36,171 nucleotides of DNA from Gemmobacter lutimaris (GCF_003570715.1 NZ_QXXQ01000024.1:1-36171); one strand, 5' to 3'. Positions 8,447 to 16,835 are shown, counted from the first letter of the stretch. Notes: generated by a model from the sequence alone, not told the origin. Made by a program: numbers and translations.

Positions 8447-10364
8447 GCGCGTTGTGGCCACCTCTCAGGAGACCTATCAGGCCGTCGCGAACCGCCTGAC
8501 CACGGCGTGGTCCGAGGGTACTCCGGAGGCCAAGAAGGGCGCGCGGATCGCCCGCCGTCTTTTCTGGATGTGCCGACAGGCGAACTGGGCTCCTGAGACG
8601 ACTGTGGCCTCGCGCCAGGCGGTCACGACGTTTTTCGACACGCACACGCCGGCCACGTTCGGCGTGACACCCGGCACCTACGCGGTTTACCGCTCCGAGG
8701 TCCTCTCTGTCCTGAAACCTGACCCGGTGCGGAAGCGTCGGTACATCCTCCAGATGGAAGGGGTATACCGGGAGGTTCACGATCGGACTGTGGATTCCGA
8801 GATGCCCGAGGCGTTCCGGTGGCGCTGCTCGCCCCTGCTCTGGTATCTGCATGAGCGTGCGATCGCCCCGCCTGATATCTCCGTTGACACGCTGATGCAG
8901 TATTATCAGTTCAGCCTCGACGAGGAACAGCTGCCAGAAGAGCGCGCCCGGCGGCAGGCCAAGGATGCTGCCCGGTATATTTCGCATTTAGCGGGCGATC
9001 CGGACTTCGCGGAGTTTGGGTTCTCCCCGGTCGAGATTACGTTTCCCAACAGATCGATCAAGTACGATGTCCCGCGTGGTATCGCCGACGCCCTCCTTCA
9101 GGAGTTCGACAACCGCGTGGTCCCCTGGGCGCGGGGTGGGGTTTCCAACCGGGGGGAGACGTGGGCGGAGCACATCGCCCGGCTCGATGCAGCCGAGGCC
9201 CCAGCCTCGACCTCTGACAAGAAGCGGGCCTGGAAGGCCAGTCAGGCATACCAGAGCACGATCGCGAAGGGAGAGCAGGTTTCCCGGGGACCGGCGCATG
9301 GATTCATGCCGGAGAGCCGCAGATGGAAGCCTGCGACGGTCCGGAGCCGCCGTGATCTATGCGCAACCTGCGCCAAGGTCATGTACGAGGTGGGTGAGTT
9401 CCACATCGAAACCGTCGAAGAACTGACGGATCCCGAAATCGTCGAAGCGATCGCGAAACGGCTGGATGCGCGCCGGTCCGAGGATAACCCGCAGTCCTCC
9501 TATACCAGCGGTATCCTCACGATGATTGCGACCCTGGCGAAGGATTTCGTGCAGCGCCCCCCGGACGATCTGGAGAAGATCGGGAAGATCAAAGAGAAAT
9601 ACGGAAAGAAGCACGAAGGCATCGCTCCCAATAACAAGGAAACACTCAGGAAATTCACGAATGAGCGGATCCAGGCACTGATCGACATGCCGGATCGGAT
9701 CACGGTGGAGGTGAACCGGGAGGTGGTGCGCCGCCGCGAAGCGTACCGGCAGGAGCATGGGGCGCTCCCTCCTCCCGCTGTGGTGTTCGACCAGTTTCTG
9801 ATCAAGCAGGTCATGCTGGCGCTTGCAGCGCACCTCATGCTGACCCGGGCGCCACGGCGCTCGAACCTGGCGGGTCTGCGTCTCGAGTGGATTCGGTGGC
9901 GGGAAGGGCTCGCGACCGTGGAAATCCCGCCGTCGTTCGTCAAGTCACGGAAGCAGCAGGATCCCCCTTTGATCATTCCCCTCGATATCAAGGTGAGTAA
10001 ACTTCTGGACCAGTACCTGAAGAGCTTGAGGCCCAAGATGCTCCACCCGGACGACGACCGGAACTCGTACCTCTTCCCCTCGCCGCCTCACGCCGGAAAA
10101 CAGCGGATCGGTGGGTTCTATGACGGCTTGCCGGATCGCCTCGTGGATCAGGTCCATGAACGCGTCGGTGTGCGCATCCACCCACATCTCTGGCGTCACC
10201 TGCTTGGGTGGATCTGGCTGAAAGAGGATCCGGACAAGTTGCCCGCCGTGCAGAAGCTTCTTGGGCACAAGAGCATCGAGACAACGATACGGTATTACGC
10301 GGACATCGATGAGTCCGTGGCTCTGAAGGAGTGGATCGGATACCTCGATGGCAAGAAAACGTAA
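8439..10364 (+). CDS. Large tyrosine recombinase, first of a tandem pair
   Basis: The 641-residue protein has a long N-terminal DNA-binding region and a C-terminal catalytic domain. Recognisable residues are the first Arg (TRAPRRSNLAGLRL, about 472), the H-x-x-R box (HPHLWRHLLGW, about 580), the second His (LLGHKSIETT, about 608) and the nucleophile Tyr (IRYYADID, about 618). It is nearly twice the size of phage integrases, as in multi-recombinase elements such as Tn554 or RIT types. The start is the ATG at 8439 rather than the TTG at 8436. The 3' end overlaps the next recombinase by 17 nt. Confidence 0.82.
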   Translation: MNKRVVATSQETYQAVANRLTTAWSEGTPEAKKGARIARRLFWMCRQANWAPETTVASRQAVTTFFDTHTPATFGVTPGTYAVYRSEVLSVLKPDPVRKRRYILQMEGVYREVHDRTVDSEMPEAFRWRCSPLLWYLHERAIAPPDISVDTLMQYYQFSLDEEQLPEERARRQAKDAARYISHLAGDPDFAEFGFSPVEITFPNRSIKYDVPRGIADALLQEFDNRVVPWARGGVSNRGETWAEHIARLDAAEAPASTSDKKRAWKASQAYQSTIAKGEQVSRGPAHGFMPESRRWKPATVRSRRDLCATCAKVMYEVGEFHIETVEELTDPEIVEAIAKRLDARRSEDNPQSSYTSGILTMIATLAKDFVQRPPDDLEKIGKIKEKYGKKHEGIAPNNKETLRKFTNERIQALIDMPDRITVEVNREVVRRREAYRQEHGALPPPAVVFDQFLIKQVMLALAAHLMLTRAPRRSNLAGLRLEWIRWREGLATVEIPPSFVKSRKQQDPPLIIPLDIKVSKLLDQYLKSLRPKMLHPDDDRNSYLFPSPPHAGKQRIGGFYDGLPDRLVDQVHERVGVRIHPHLWRHLLGWIWLKEDPDKLPAVQKLLGHKSIETTIRYYADIDESVALKEWIGYLDGKKT

Positions 10365-11733
10365 GTTCGACCCCGAGACCGCGCGGCTCTGGGATCGGCT
10401 GAGCGAGTGCCATCCGGGCTATCCAGAGGCTCGAAAGGTCTCGATCGTCTCCGCCTATCGCGGATACCGTGAAGAATTCGGGAGCCGCCTTGCCTCAGAC
10501 GCAGCCCTGAAGGGGTATCTGGAGCGGCTTTTTGAAGAGAAGGGGGCGAAGCGAGGCTATGCCATCGCGATGCACCTGCGCGATGCGCTGAGCAGCCTCT
10601 GGGGGGATGACGCTGGGGCAATCGTGACCCGTCATGTCCGTGATATTCAGCTCCGGGTCGAGGTGACGCTGAAATCCGAGTGGGACGCCGTCCGGGGGGC
10701 TGTGGCCCATCTGCCCGCCGCGTGGCGTGTTCCGTTCGATGATTTCGTCACACGGTGTGAAACCGATCCACCCGACGATGTCCTGAGCCCCTTCACGCTT
10801 AAAGGCATGGCGGAGGCGCTTTCCGGTTGGGCCCACTTCCGGCACGGCGATACCTCCCGCCCCCTGACAGGAGCCGAGCTGAATGACTATGCGGTGCACC
10901 TGGCAGAATCTGGGGTCTGGGTGTCGGCCGTCCGCTCCGCGGTCACGAAGGTCTATATGTGCTACACGCACATCCTCACCCCCGGGTTTCGGTCTGGTGC
11001 CTGCCAGGCCGTTCTGCGGGACCTGAAGGGACGGGCAGAAACCGCTGGCCCCTGCCGGAAAAACCCCGCGCAGATCGTTCCTGCGACCCTGCTCTACAAG
11101 ACGGGTCAGGAGATGATGGACGAGGCGCAGGCCGGATCGAGCCACGACATGCAGGCGGCCACCCTGTACCGGAACGGGCTTCTGCTGACGGTTGCTGCGG
11201 CGCTCCCTTTGCGCCGCCGCGCCTTGGCGAGCCTGGACCTCGCCACGAGTTTTCGTCTTGAAGAGCGACCCGTTATCCGGGTGGACATATCTGGCCACTA
11301 TCTGAAAGTCCGGCATTCCGAGAAGGACTACCGTCGCTACCGGGCGCAGCTCACCAGTCCGGTCGTGTGGGACGCTGTGGATGTCTGGCGACAGCGGTTC
11401 CGCCCCATGTTCGATGACGGCACGGCCCTGTGGCCGAGTATGCGGGTCCGGGGCGAGGCCCTGGTCGCTGACGTTCTAGGGCAGGTTTTCGGGGAGACGA
11501 CGTCCGAGCGCATCGGGGTCCAGGTTCCGATCCACCGGATCCGGGACTGCGTGGCGACCGAGTGTATTGAGGAGCTGGAACATGGGGCGGGCTGGGCGCA
11601 GCACCTGTTGAATCATCGTTCCGCGCAGACGGCCACCCAGTTCTATGATCACTCGACCGGCATTGCCGTCAGCCGTGAATTCGGGCAGCTTGTGGCGGCG
11701 CGCAGGTCCGATCCGGTGGACCTGCTCCTGTGA
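10348..11733 (+). CDS. Second tyrosine recombinase of the tandem pair
   Basis: The 461-residue product is a divergent tyrosine recombinase. The catalytic Arg sits in LPLRRRALASLDL (about 286), the H-x-x-R box in PIHRIRDCVATE (about 396), the second His in LLNHRSAQTATQFYDH (about 421), and the Tyr at about 432. It overlaps the preceding recombinase by 17 nt, so both are probably produced together and may form a heteromeric complex. Tn554 TnpA/TnpB give a precedent for paired recombinases, but there the small third gene is downstream, while here the HTH gene is upstream. Confidence 0.8.
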   Translation: MARKRKFDPETARLWDRLSECHPGYPEARKVSIVSAYRGYREEFGSRLASDAALKGYLERLFEEKGAKRGYAIAMHLRDALSSLWGDDAGAIVTRHVRDIQLRVEVTLKSEWDAVRGAVAHLPAAWRVPFDDFVTRCETDPPDDVLSPFTLKGMAEALSGWAHFRHGDTSRPLTGAELNDYAVHLAESGVWVSAVRSAVTKVYMCYTHILTPGFRSGACQAVLRDLKGRAETAGPCRKNPAQIVPATLLYKTGQEMMDEAQAGSSHDMQAATLYRNGLLLTVAAALPLRRRALASLDLATSFRLEERPVIRVDISGHYLKVRHSEKDYRRYRAQLTSPVVWDAVDVWRQRFRPMFDDGTALWPSMRVRGEALVADVLGQVFGETTSERIGVQVPIHRIRDCVATECIEELEHGAGWAQHLLNHRSAQTATQFYDHSTGIAVSREFGQLVAARRSDPVDLLL

Positions 11734-11969
11734 TCTGGACGCGCTTCCGCTCACCGCCGCAACTGTCTGCAATCGTTCATATTCGTAAGAATGGTTAAGA
11801 ACGGTATAAGACACACCGACGGAGACTGTCCCTAACCGTTCTTAACTTTTTCCGTATCTGAACGCATCCGCCGTTAACCGCCCCGGATCAGACCGGATAC
11901 CCCTTAACCATTCCGTTTTTCGCAAAATTCCTGCAGATCTTCTAGGGTGCAAGGTGTCGGACATGCGCT
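11734..11969. repeat. Inverted-repeat cluster downstream of the tandem recombinases
   Basis: This gene-free stretch holds nested inverted repeats. GTTAAGAACGGT at 11794-11805 is matched by ACCGTTCTTAAC at 11835-11846. AATGGTTAAG at 11790-11799 is matched by CTTAACCATT at 11903-11912. A further GTTAACCG lies at about 11873. The left copy pairs with two separate right copies, which is more than a simple terminator needs. A recombination (att-like) site for the adjacent recombinases is the favoured reading; a bidirectional regulatory site is the alternative. Confidence 0.5.
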
Positions 11970-12185
11970 ATGTTAGTCATTGAGTCCCTCGAGCCGACGG
12001 CCCCACAGATGACGAGAGCCCACCCGAATACCCCACAGGAGCCGCCCTCGCAGAAAGAGGCGAGCGCACTTCGGGATCAATGGCTGAACGAGAACGCCGC
12101 CGCGTTTGCGGCGCAAGCCGCTTGGCACGGAGAGCACAGGCATCCCCTCACCGACATAATTTCCGGCCCCCTGACCCCTCTGTGA
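11970..12185 (+). CDS. CcdA-like antitoxin C-terminal tail, orphan
   Basis: The 71-residue product ends in SALRDQWLNENAAAFAAQAA followed by WHGEHRHPL. This resembles the CcdB-binding tail of CcdA antitoxins (a Trp-x-x-Glu-Asn helix followed by an acidic or Pro-Leu end). The N-terminal ribbon-helix-helix expected of CcdA is not visible, and no ccdB-like gene follows; the next gene is a convergent hydrolase. It may be a remnant or an anti-addiction tail. The ribosome binding site is weak, and an internal ATG at 12009 is possible. Confidence 0.4.
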   Translation: MLVIESLEPTAPQMTRAHPNTPQEPPSQKEASALRDQWLNENAAAFAAQAAWHGEHRHPLTDIISGPLTPL

Positions 12186-12234
12186 CAAGCCGTCTCGTGT
12201 AGGTGGTCAAGGGCGGCTCTTGGGTGACGGTCCC

Positions 12235-12927
12235 TCAGCTTTCGATGTCCAGATCGGTCGATATCGTGCCGCGGGCGGCACGGAACGCGGTTGGGAAATC
12301 GTCCCGCCGTTCACGGTGCGGGCGCATGTCCTGATCCGCGTTTCCACTAACGAACAACACCAACATCTTGTCGATATGCATCGCGCGCATCCCAGCCCGG
12401 GTCGGCCCATCGATATCAGCGGCGCGGGTATCGCCCACGAAAAGGATGCGGCTCGCGGGTACGCCAGCCGCCTGGATGACGTGGTCATAGATCGCCTGGT
12501 CCGGTTTCATGCAGCCCACATGACATGACAGGATTTGGAACAGCGGCTGGATTTCTGGGAACCGTGCCAGCGCGGGCACGTAGTCCACGCTCAGGTTGCT
12601 GCACAGCCCGTAAGGTACCTGTAGGCCCGCAAGCATTTCCCGGATCCCGGCCCTGAGGACGGTCGAGGCGACTTCACGGGCGATAGCGGCTTGCGCTACG
12701 ACCAAGTCGGCGACTGTAGCCCCGCCCTTGATTACTGCATCAAGGTCTGCGAGCGTCAGCTCGGTCGTCATTGCCATGCGGCGAAGCTGGGCGACCTTCT
12801 GGGAAGACATCTTCCTGGTCAGTGGTGCGAAAGGGCGATGTCGGCGTGTGATCTCGATCAGCGTGCCGAAAAGGTCGAACACGATAATATCGATACCGTT
12901 CAGAACGCCAGTTTGCGTCTCAGTCAT
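12235..12927 (-). CDS. HAD-superfamily hydrolase
   Basis: The 230-residue protein has all four HAD motifs: the nucleophile Asp18 (IVFDLFGTLIE), Ser110 (LCSNLS), Lys141 (CMKPDQAIY) and the acidic motif at Asp166/Asp171 (VGDTRAADIDG). The cap domain is helical (about 25-95). HAD enzymes of this layout dephosphorylate small phosphorylated metabolites or nucleotides. It starts 15 nt after the ParA-like gene, behind GGGAG, and is the last gene of a five-gene minus-strand unit. The substrate is unknown; the phosphoesterase and nucleotidyltransferase neighbours hint at nucleotide chemistry. Confidence 0.8.
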   Translation of the reverse strand: MTETQTGVLNGIDIIVFDLFGTLIEITRRHRPFAPLTRKMSSQKVAQLRRMAMTTELTLADLDAVIKGGATVADLVVAQAAIAREVASTVLRAGIREMLAGLQVPYGLCSNLSVDYVPALARFPEIQPLFQILSCHVGCMKPDQAIYDHVIQAAGVPASRILFVGDTRAADIDGPTRAGMRAMHIDKMLVLFVSGNADQDMRPHRERRDDFPTAFRAARGTISTDLDIES

Positions 12928-12942
12928 GCGGTTCTCCCGAAT

Positions 12943-14163
12943 TCAGGACCTAGCTGTTCTTCCCCACACCTGAAATATTTCTGCTTCGATCTCCGCCGTG
13001 ATTTGGCGGATCGACTCGATCGCCCGGTCATAGGTCTTCCGATTGGTCCCGCGGGGCTCCACCTCTAACAGGGTCTGCTTAGCGGCGGTCGCGTCCATGA
13101 TCGCGGTCGACTCGACAAACTCGGTCGTCATGACGGAGTCCCCAAGCGCGGTCCGCAGGAAGCCGGCCGCCTGAACCTGGGGCTTGTCCGTCGCCTTGTA
13201 ACGGGTGATGAGGTGCTTCACGAAATCGAACCCGTGCTCCGGCGCGTGCCCCTCGACCACCTCCATCAGGTTCCCAGCCATGGACAGGAAGCTGGTGAGC
13301 GACATCACATCCAGCATGGACGCGTTGAGCGGGATTAGGACTCCGCGTGAAGCGAAGAGGGCCGCGGCCACTACAAGGCCGAGCTGCGGCGGGGCGTCGA
13401 AGATGATGACATCATAGTCCGGCAGGATCGGCTCGAGCGCGTTCGCGATCCGGGTGTGGAATGCGCCGGCCGTGCTCGGGGTCCGGGAGGAGAGGGCTGT
13501 CTCGTATTCGAACTCCATGAGGCTCATCGAGGCAGGGATCAGGTCGAGGTTCGGGAAAAAGGTCTTCTGGATCACGTCCCGGGCCGGCACCGGCTCCATA
13601 TGCCGGATCACGTCATAGGCGGTCGGCATGTCCGGGTCGAGTTCAGGCGTGACCCCGAACATGTTCGTGATGCTCGCTTGGGGATCGAGGTCGCCAAAGA
13701 GTACCCGGTACCCCAACAGGGACAGGTTGGCCGCGACGTGGGCAGACAGGACGGACGTGCCGGAGCCCTTTCGGACGGTAAGGAAGGTTATCGCCACGCA
13801 GGGTTCGTCTCTCCGCCGTCGCGGGTGGACTTTCGGGTCGATCTTCTTCGCCTCGAACAGGCCCCGCTGGATCTCGTGGACCTCCTCGGCGGTGAAGTAG
13901 CGCCGGTTGTTCTTATCCATCTCCCCGGTCGGGAGCCTATCCCGCAGGGTGGAGATGTAGTGCCGGAACGTGTTCTGGTTGATCCGCAGGAAGTCGGCCG
14001 CCTCGCGCATCGCGAACTTGCGCAGGGTCTTGCGCGTGTGCGGCAGTGGGATCTCAACGCCATGCCCCTTAAGCTGACCGACCACCCGATCCGAGACCGC
14101 CTGAAAATTTCGGCACCCTTTGCGGGCGCGCATCCGAGTTTTATTGTCAATCCTGCCTGTCAT
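12943..14163 (-). CDS. ParA/RepA-like protein with an altered P-loop
   Basis: The 406-residue protein has an N-terminal HTH region (LRKFAMREAADFLRINQNTF, about 47-66) like RepA/ParA proteins of repABC plasmids, followed by a ParA-type ATPase fold. The usual KGGxGKTT loop reads RKGSGTSV (131-138), so the ATP-gripping lysine is replaced by Thr136. The later motifs are preserved: DLDPQAS (158-164) and the Walker B text IIFDAPPQLG. No repB or repC follows. It overlaps the preceding gene by ATGA. It may bind nucleotide without hydrolysing it, or act as a regulator. The plasmid's working ParA is more likely the one at 28105. Confidence 0.75.
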   Translation of the reverse strand: MTGRIDNKTRMRARKGCRNFQAVSDRVVGQLKGHGVEIPLPHTRKTLRKFAMREAADFLRINQNTFRHYISTLRDRLPTGEMDKNNRRYFTAEEVHEIQRGLFEAKKIDPKVHPRRRRDEPCVAITFLTVRKGSGTSVLSAHVAANLSLLGYRVLFGDLDPQASITNMFGVTPELDPDMPTAYDVIRHMEPVPARDVIQKTFFPNLDLIPASMSLMEFEYETALSSRTPSTAGAFHTRIANALEPILPDYDVIIFDAPPQLGLVVAAALFASRGVLIPLNASMLDVMSLTSFLSMAGNLMEVVEGHAPEHGFDFVKHLITRYKATDKPQVQAAGFLRTALGDSVMTTEFVESTAIMDATAAKQTLLEVEPRGTNRKTYDRAIESIRQITAEIEAEIFQVWGRTARS

Positions 14164-14690
14164 CAGTGCAGCCGATCATCGAACCGGATCGGCTCGACCG
14201 CCGGCGAGACAACTCCGTCGGCCTGCATTTTGTACAGGGTCTCCGGCGCATGCTCGCTGAGCAAATAGTAGCGATTCCATGTCCTGGCCCAGGTGAGATC
14301 AGGAGATAGCTGCATAAGGACCGAGGTGCGTGTTCTGGCGCCCCACCTCAGCAGCGGATGCCCGGTTGATTGTCCGAGCAAAAAGGGTGTTGTGTGCAGC
14401 CTCACGGCGCACCACTGGTGCAGGACCGGTGCCCGGTCCAGCTCTTCCTGCGAGGGCGCCGTGGAACTCAGGTTCCCCACACGGTTCAGGAAACGGCGCA
14501 CCTTGCCCGCCAGATCCTCCGGATGGTCATCTGCGTAGAGGTCGTCCCGGTCGTCGTCGTACAAATTTTTGAAAACGGATGTGAACTGCGCGATGGTCTG
14601 TTCCGGGTGTGCCGGATCAAAGAGCGCGCGCAGGACTTCGAGCTCGTCCCACAGTGGCCGGTAGGGATCTAGGAAATCATCAAAATCCAT
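14163..14690 (-). CDS. Unrecognised 175-aa protein in the nucleotidyltransferase-ParA operon
   Basis: The start is set at the ATG at 14690, 10 nt after the upstream gene ends. The protein is acidic in its first half (LYDDDRDDLYADDHPEDLAG) and Trp/Arg rich in its second half (LLRWGARTRTSVLM, LTWARTWNRYYLLSEHA). It has no signal peptide or membrane segment and no family I can name. Its stop overlaps the ParA-like start (ATGA). Tight coupling on both sides suggests it acts in the same complex or pathway as the HEPN-nucleotidyltransferase and ParA-like proteins. Confidence 0.6.
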   Translation of the reverse strand: MDFDDFLDPYRPLWDELEVLRALFDPAHPEQTIAQFTSVFKNLYDDDRDDLYADDHPEDLAGKVRRFLNRVGNLSSTAPSQEELDRAPVLHQWCAVRLHTTPFLLGQSTGHPLLRWGARTRTSVLMQLSPDLTWARTWNRYYLLSEHAPETLYKMQADGVVSPAVEPIRFDDRLH

Positions 14691-14700
14691 CGGGCATCTC

Positions 14701-15606
14701 TCAATCTTCGTGGGTTTTCGGGTTTCTGGTGGCCGCGATGAGGTCGCGCAGCGGCACAATCTGGCCGTCCCGGATCATCTTGAGGCGGTCTAGAAAGTCA
14801 CCGCTGTAGAGGTCCGGAAAGTGCAGATCGACCTCGACCCCCTCTTCCCGCGCGATCTCCTCGGCTGCGTCCCATAGCTCCCGCTGCACCTCGCGTGACA
14901 CCTCTCCCGGTACGAGCAGGTCAAGGTCAGATCTTGGATGGACCCGGTTTTCCACGAGGGAGCCGAACGGAACGACTGTGTGCCCTCGGTCGTGGAAGGC
15001 CTCCTCGATGCCGCTTAGCGCGCGCTGGAGGGCTCGTTCCCGGGCCCTGGCGCGCTCCATCCGACCCGCATGCTGCGCAGCGAACGCCGGGTCGGGTGCT
15101 TGCCCGTTTCTGAGGGTCCCGCCGGTGATCCAGACGTCGAGCGCTGTAAGAGCGTCGATCAGCAGCGGCGCAACCCTAAGAGCTGCCGCATGACGCCGCC
15201 GCTGAACCTCAAGGTTCTCGTCCAGTTCAAAGATCGGATCGAAGTCCGGATCTGCCGCGACTTCTCTCAGCAAGTCGGCCAGATCTGGCGGCAGGACCGG
15301 TCTCCGGCCCGAACCGGACCCGGTGAGCTGGCGCAGGGCATCCTCGTACCAGCCGTCATCATGGTCCGGCACGCTTCCGTCTATGACCAGACATAGCGTC
15401 GTTACGATCGCCTCGCAGTTGCGCAGCACGCCGTTCAAACCCCTGAACAGGGCGACACGTGCGAGGCGTTGTTGTATGTTCTCGGACAGCCCACTGGGGA
15501 CCTCTGCTAGAGTTCGGTCCAGATGCGCCAAGCGTTCGGAGAGGCCGTCTAAGCGGAGCTGGATGGGTTGGAGAAGGTCGGACCTGAGGCGGCATTTCGT
15601 TTCCAT
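14701..15606 (-). CDS. Nucleotidyltransferase with a probable N-terminal HEPN-like domain
   Basis: The C-terminal third is an MNT-type nucleotidyltransferase: Gly215-Ser216, ten residues, then Asp227-x-Asp229 (FGSLVENRVHPRSDLDLLV), and a third Asp260 (VEVDLHF). The helical N-terminal part includes RNCEAIVTTLCLVIDG and DDGWYEDALRQL (about 62-94), which resembles HepT-like HEPN proteins, where a GxxWH segment is usual; here it reads GWY. HEPN toxin and MNT antitoxin are normally separate genes (HepT/MntA), with MNT adding AMP to the toxin. A fusion is my inference. The nucleotidyltransferase call is strong, the HEPN call moderate. Confidence 0.7.
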   Translation of the reverse strand: METKCRLRSDLLQPIQLRLDGLSERLAHLDRTLAEVPSGLSENIQQRLARVALFRGLNGVLRNCEAIVTTLCLVIDGSVPDHDDGWYEDALRQLTGSGSGRRPVLPPDLADLLREVAADPDFDPIFELDENLEVQRRRHAAALRVAPLLIDALTALDVWITGGTLRNGQAPDPAFAAQHAGRMERARARERALQRALSGIEEAFHDRGHTVVPFGSLVENRVHPRSDLDLLVPGEVSREVQRELWDAAEEIAREEGVEVDLHFPDLYSGDFLDRLKMIRDGQIVPLRDLIAATRNPKTHED

Positions 15607-15612
15607 CTCAAC

Positions 15613-16458
15613 TCAGTCCGTCTCAAAAAACATGAGCGGCCCCAGTTCCAGGGCATGGGTCCCTAGCTCTTCAGGATATCCCAAGGACACGTTTTTGATC
15701 ACGGTCCGGCCTACGTGCGCACCACACCGCCGGTGCGAGTGCCCGAAAAACCAGGCATCGGGCTGCGTCTCTCGGATCAGGCCATCAAGATTTGAGTGGA
15801 AGGACGGCGTGAGGGCATCAATCACGCCGACCGCAGTCGCCGGACTCGGACCGTGATGAGACACGACCACAGTCCTGCCCTCGTGGCCGGAAAAATGAGG
15901 TTCCCGCAGAGCCGCGGCCAGCCAAGCGCGATGGTCTAGATGTAGCGCCAGCGTGTCTCGTGGTGTGATGGGGCGCGTGTCCTGCCGGTCGTAGGGTAGA
16001 CCAGGCGCAGTCCCGATCCTGATCCGCCTGTAGTCATTCATCACACGCCCGGCCGTTTCCACTGCTTGCCGGACATCACAGGTCAGCAAAAAGTCGGTCC
16101 AGAGCGTGCAACACAGGAGCCGCGTATTCCCGATCCGGACCTCGTCTTTTTGGGCGAAACGTGCGCCGGCGTCCGAGCACAGCTCTCGTAGTACATGATC
16201 ACCGTCGAGCCGGTGCCCGTAATAGCAGTGGTTGCCAGGGATGATGACGATTTTTGCGGGATTGATGAGCCGGCCCAAGCGTTCGAGGATCCCCGGCCAG
16301 TTCCGGACCGGATCATTGGCGAGGTCTCCCGCGATCACCAGCAGATCCGGCCGCCGCTTATGGATGACGATATCCAGCCCAGTGGCCGTCAGAGGATCAA
16401 CGGCCCACCGGGTCCAGCTGTCAAAATGTAGGTCGGATAGCACGGCAATCAGGGGCAT
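15613..16458 (-). CDS. Calcineurin-like metallophosphoesterase
   Basis: The 281-residue protein has the full metal-binding set: Asp9/His11 (LSDLHFDSW), Asp45 (VIAGDLAND), Asn76-His77 (PGNHCYYG), a His pair (VVVSHHGPS) and GHSHRR near residue 233. Enzymes of this family cleave phosphodiesters or phosphomonoesters, including cyclic nucleotides and nucleic acids. The start is the ATG at 16458, with AGGGAG 7 nt upstream. It is the first intact gene of the minus-strand unit, with 6 nt to the next gene. The promoter at 16778-16806 probably drives the unit. Confidence 0.82.
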   Translation of the reverse strand: MPLIAVLSDLHFDSWTRWAVDPLTATGLDIVIHKRRPDLLVIAGDLANDPVRNWPGILERLGRLINPAKIVIIPGNHCYYGHRLDGDHVLRELCSDAGARFAQKDEVRIGNTRLLCCTLWTDFLLTCDVRQAVETAGRVMNDYRRIRIGTAPGLPYDRQDTRPITPRDTLALHLDHRAWLAAALREPHFSGHEGRTVVVSHHGPSPATAVGVIDALTPSFHSNLDGLIRETQPDAWFFGHSHRRCGAHVGRTVIKNVSLGYPEELGTHALELGPLMFFETD

Positions 16459-16472
16459 ACGGGTTCTCCCTG

Positions 16473-16690
16473 TCAGTGCAGAATCTGGGGATCGGCCGCC
16501 CCGAGCCGCTCGAGGATGCGCCGGATCTGTCGCAAGCTGACATGCCCCCGCCCGGCGTCGTCGATGACCGCCTTCCGGGCCAGGCGCATGTGTCCTCGTC
16601 GACTTCCGCGTCGCACTCGCGCAGATAGGACCAGGTACGTCGGGGGAGCCATCTTGCCGTCTTCTCCGCAGGCACGAAGAACCGGCGCAC
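16473..16690 (-). pseudogene. Possible frameshifted small gene ahead of the phosphoesterase operon
   Basis: From a GTG at 16690, one frame reads VRRFFVPAEKTARWLPRR and continues to about 16590. A second frame, offset by one base, continues with ARKAVIDDAGRGHVSLRQIR and ends at a TGA at 16473. Together they would make a basic protein of about 72 residues with a helical end. The join near 16586 needs a one-base shift. Alternatively the ATG at about 16584 starts a 38-residue peptide on its own. No family is recognised; the call rests on the two well-formed frames meeting. Confidence 0.3.
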
Positions 16691-16777
16691 AACATAAGCT
16701 GTGCGGCGTCCAGCGCCGATCTTGATTTATTGAATATCCTCGCTTCAGTGAGGCGTCTGGGCCGTCAGACTGACCGA

Positions 16778-16806
16778 ACCATATCGAGAACAGGCCAGCC
16801 TGTCAA
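16778..16806 (-). promoter_or_regulatory. Sigma-70-type promoter for the phosphoesterase-HAD operon
   Basis: On the minus strand, TTGACA (16801-16806) is followed after exactly 17 bases by TATGGT (16778-16783). This is close to consensus and points toward the operon at 16458-12235. The spacer holds the partial palindrome GGCTGGCC. Confidence 0.6.
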
Positions 16807-16835
16807 CGTGTGATGTAACTTAAGTCATTGAATTT

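Noticed and set aside
12943-14163. Evidence for a repABC replicon
   Set aside because: Only a RepA/ParA-like gene is present. No repB or repC lies beside it and its P-loop is altered; replication is better explained by the Rep_3 gene and iterons at 29-30 kb.
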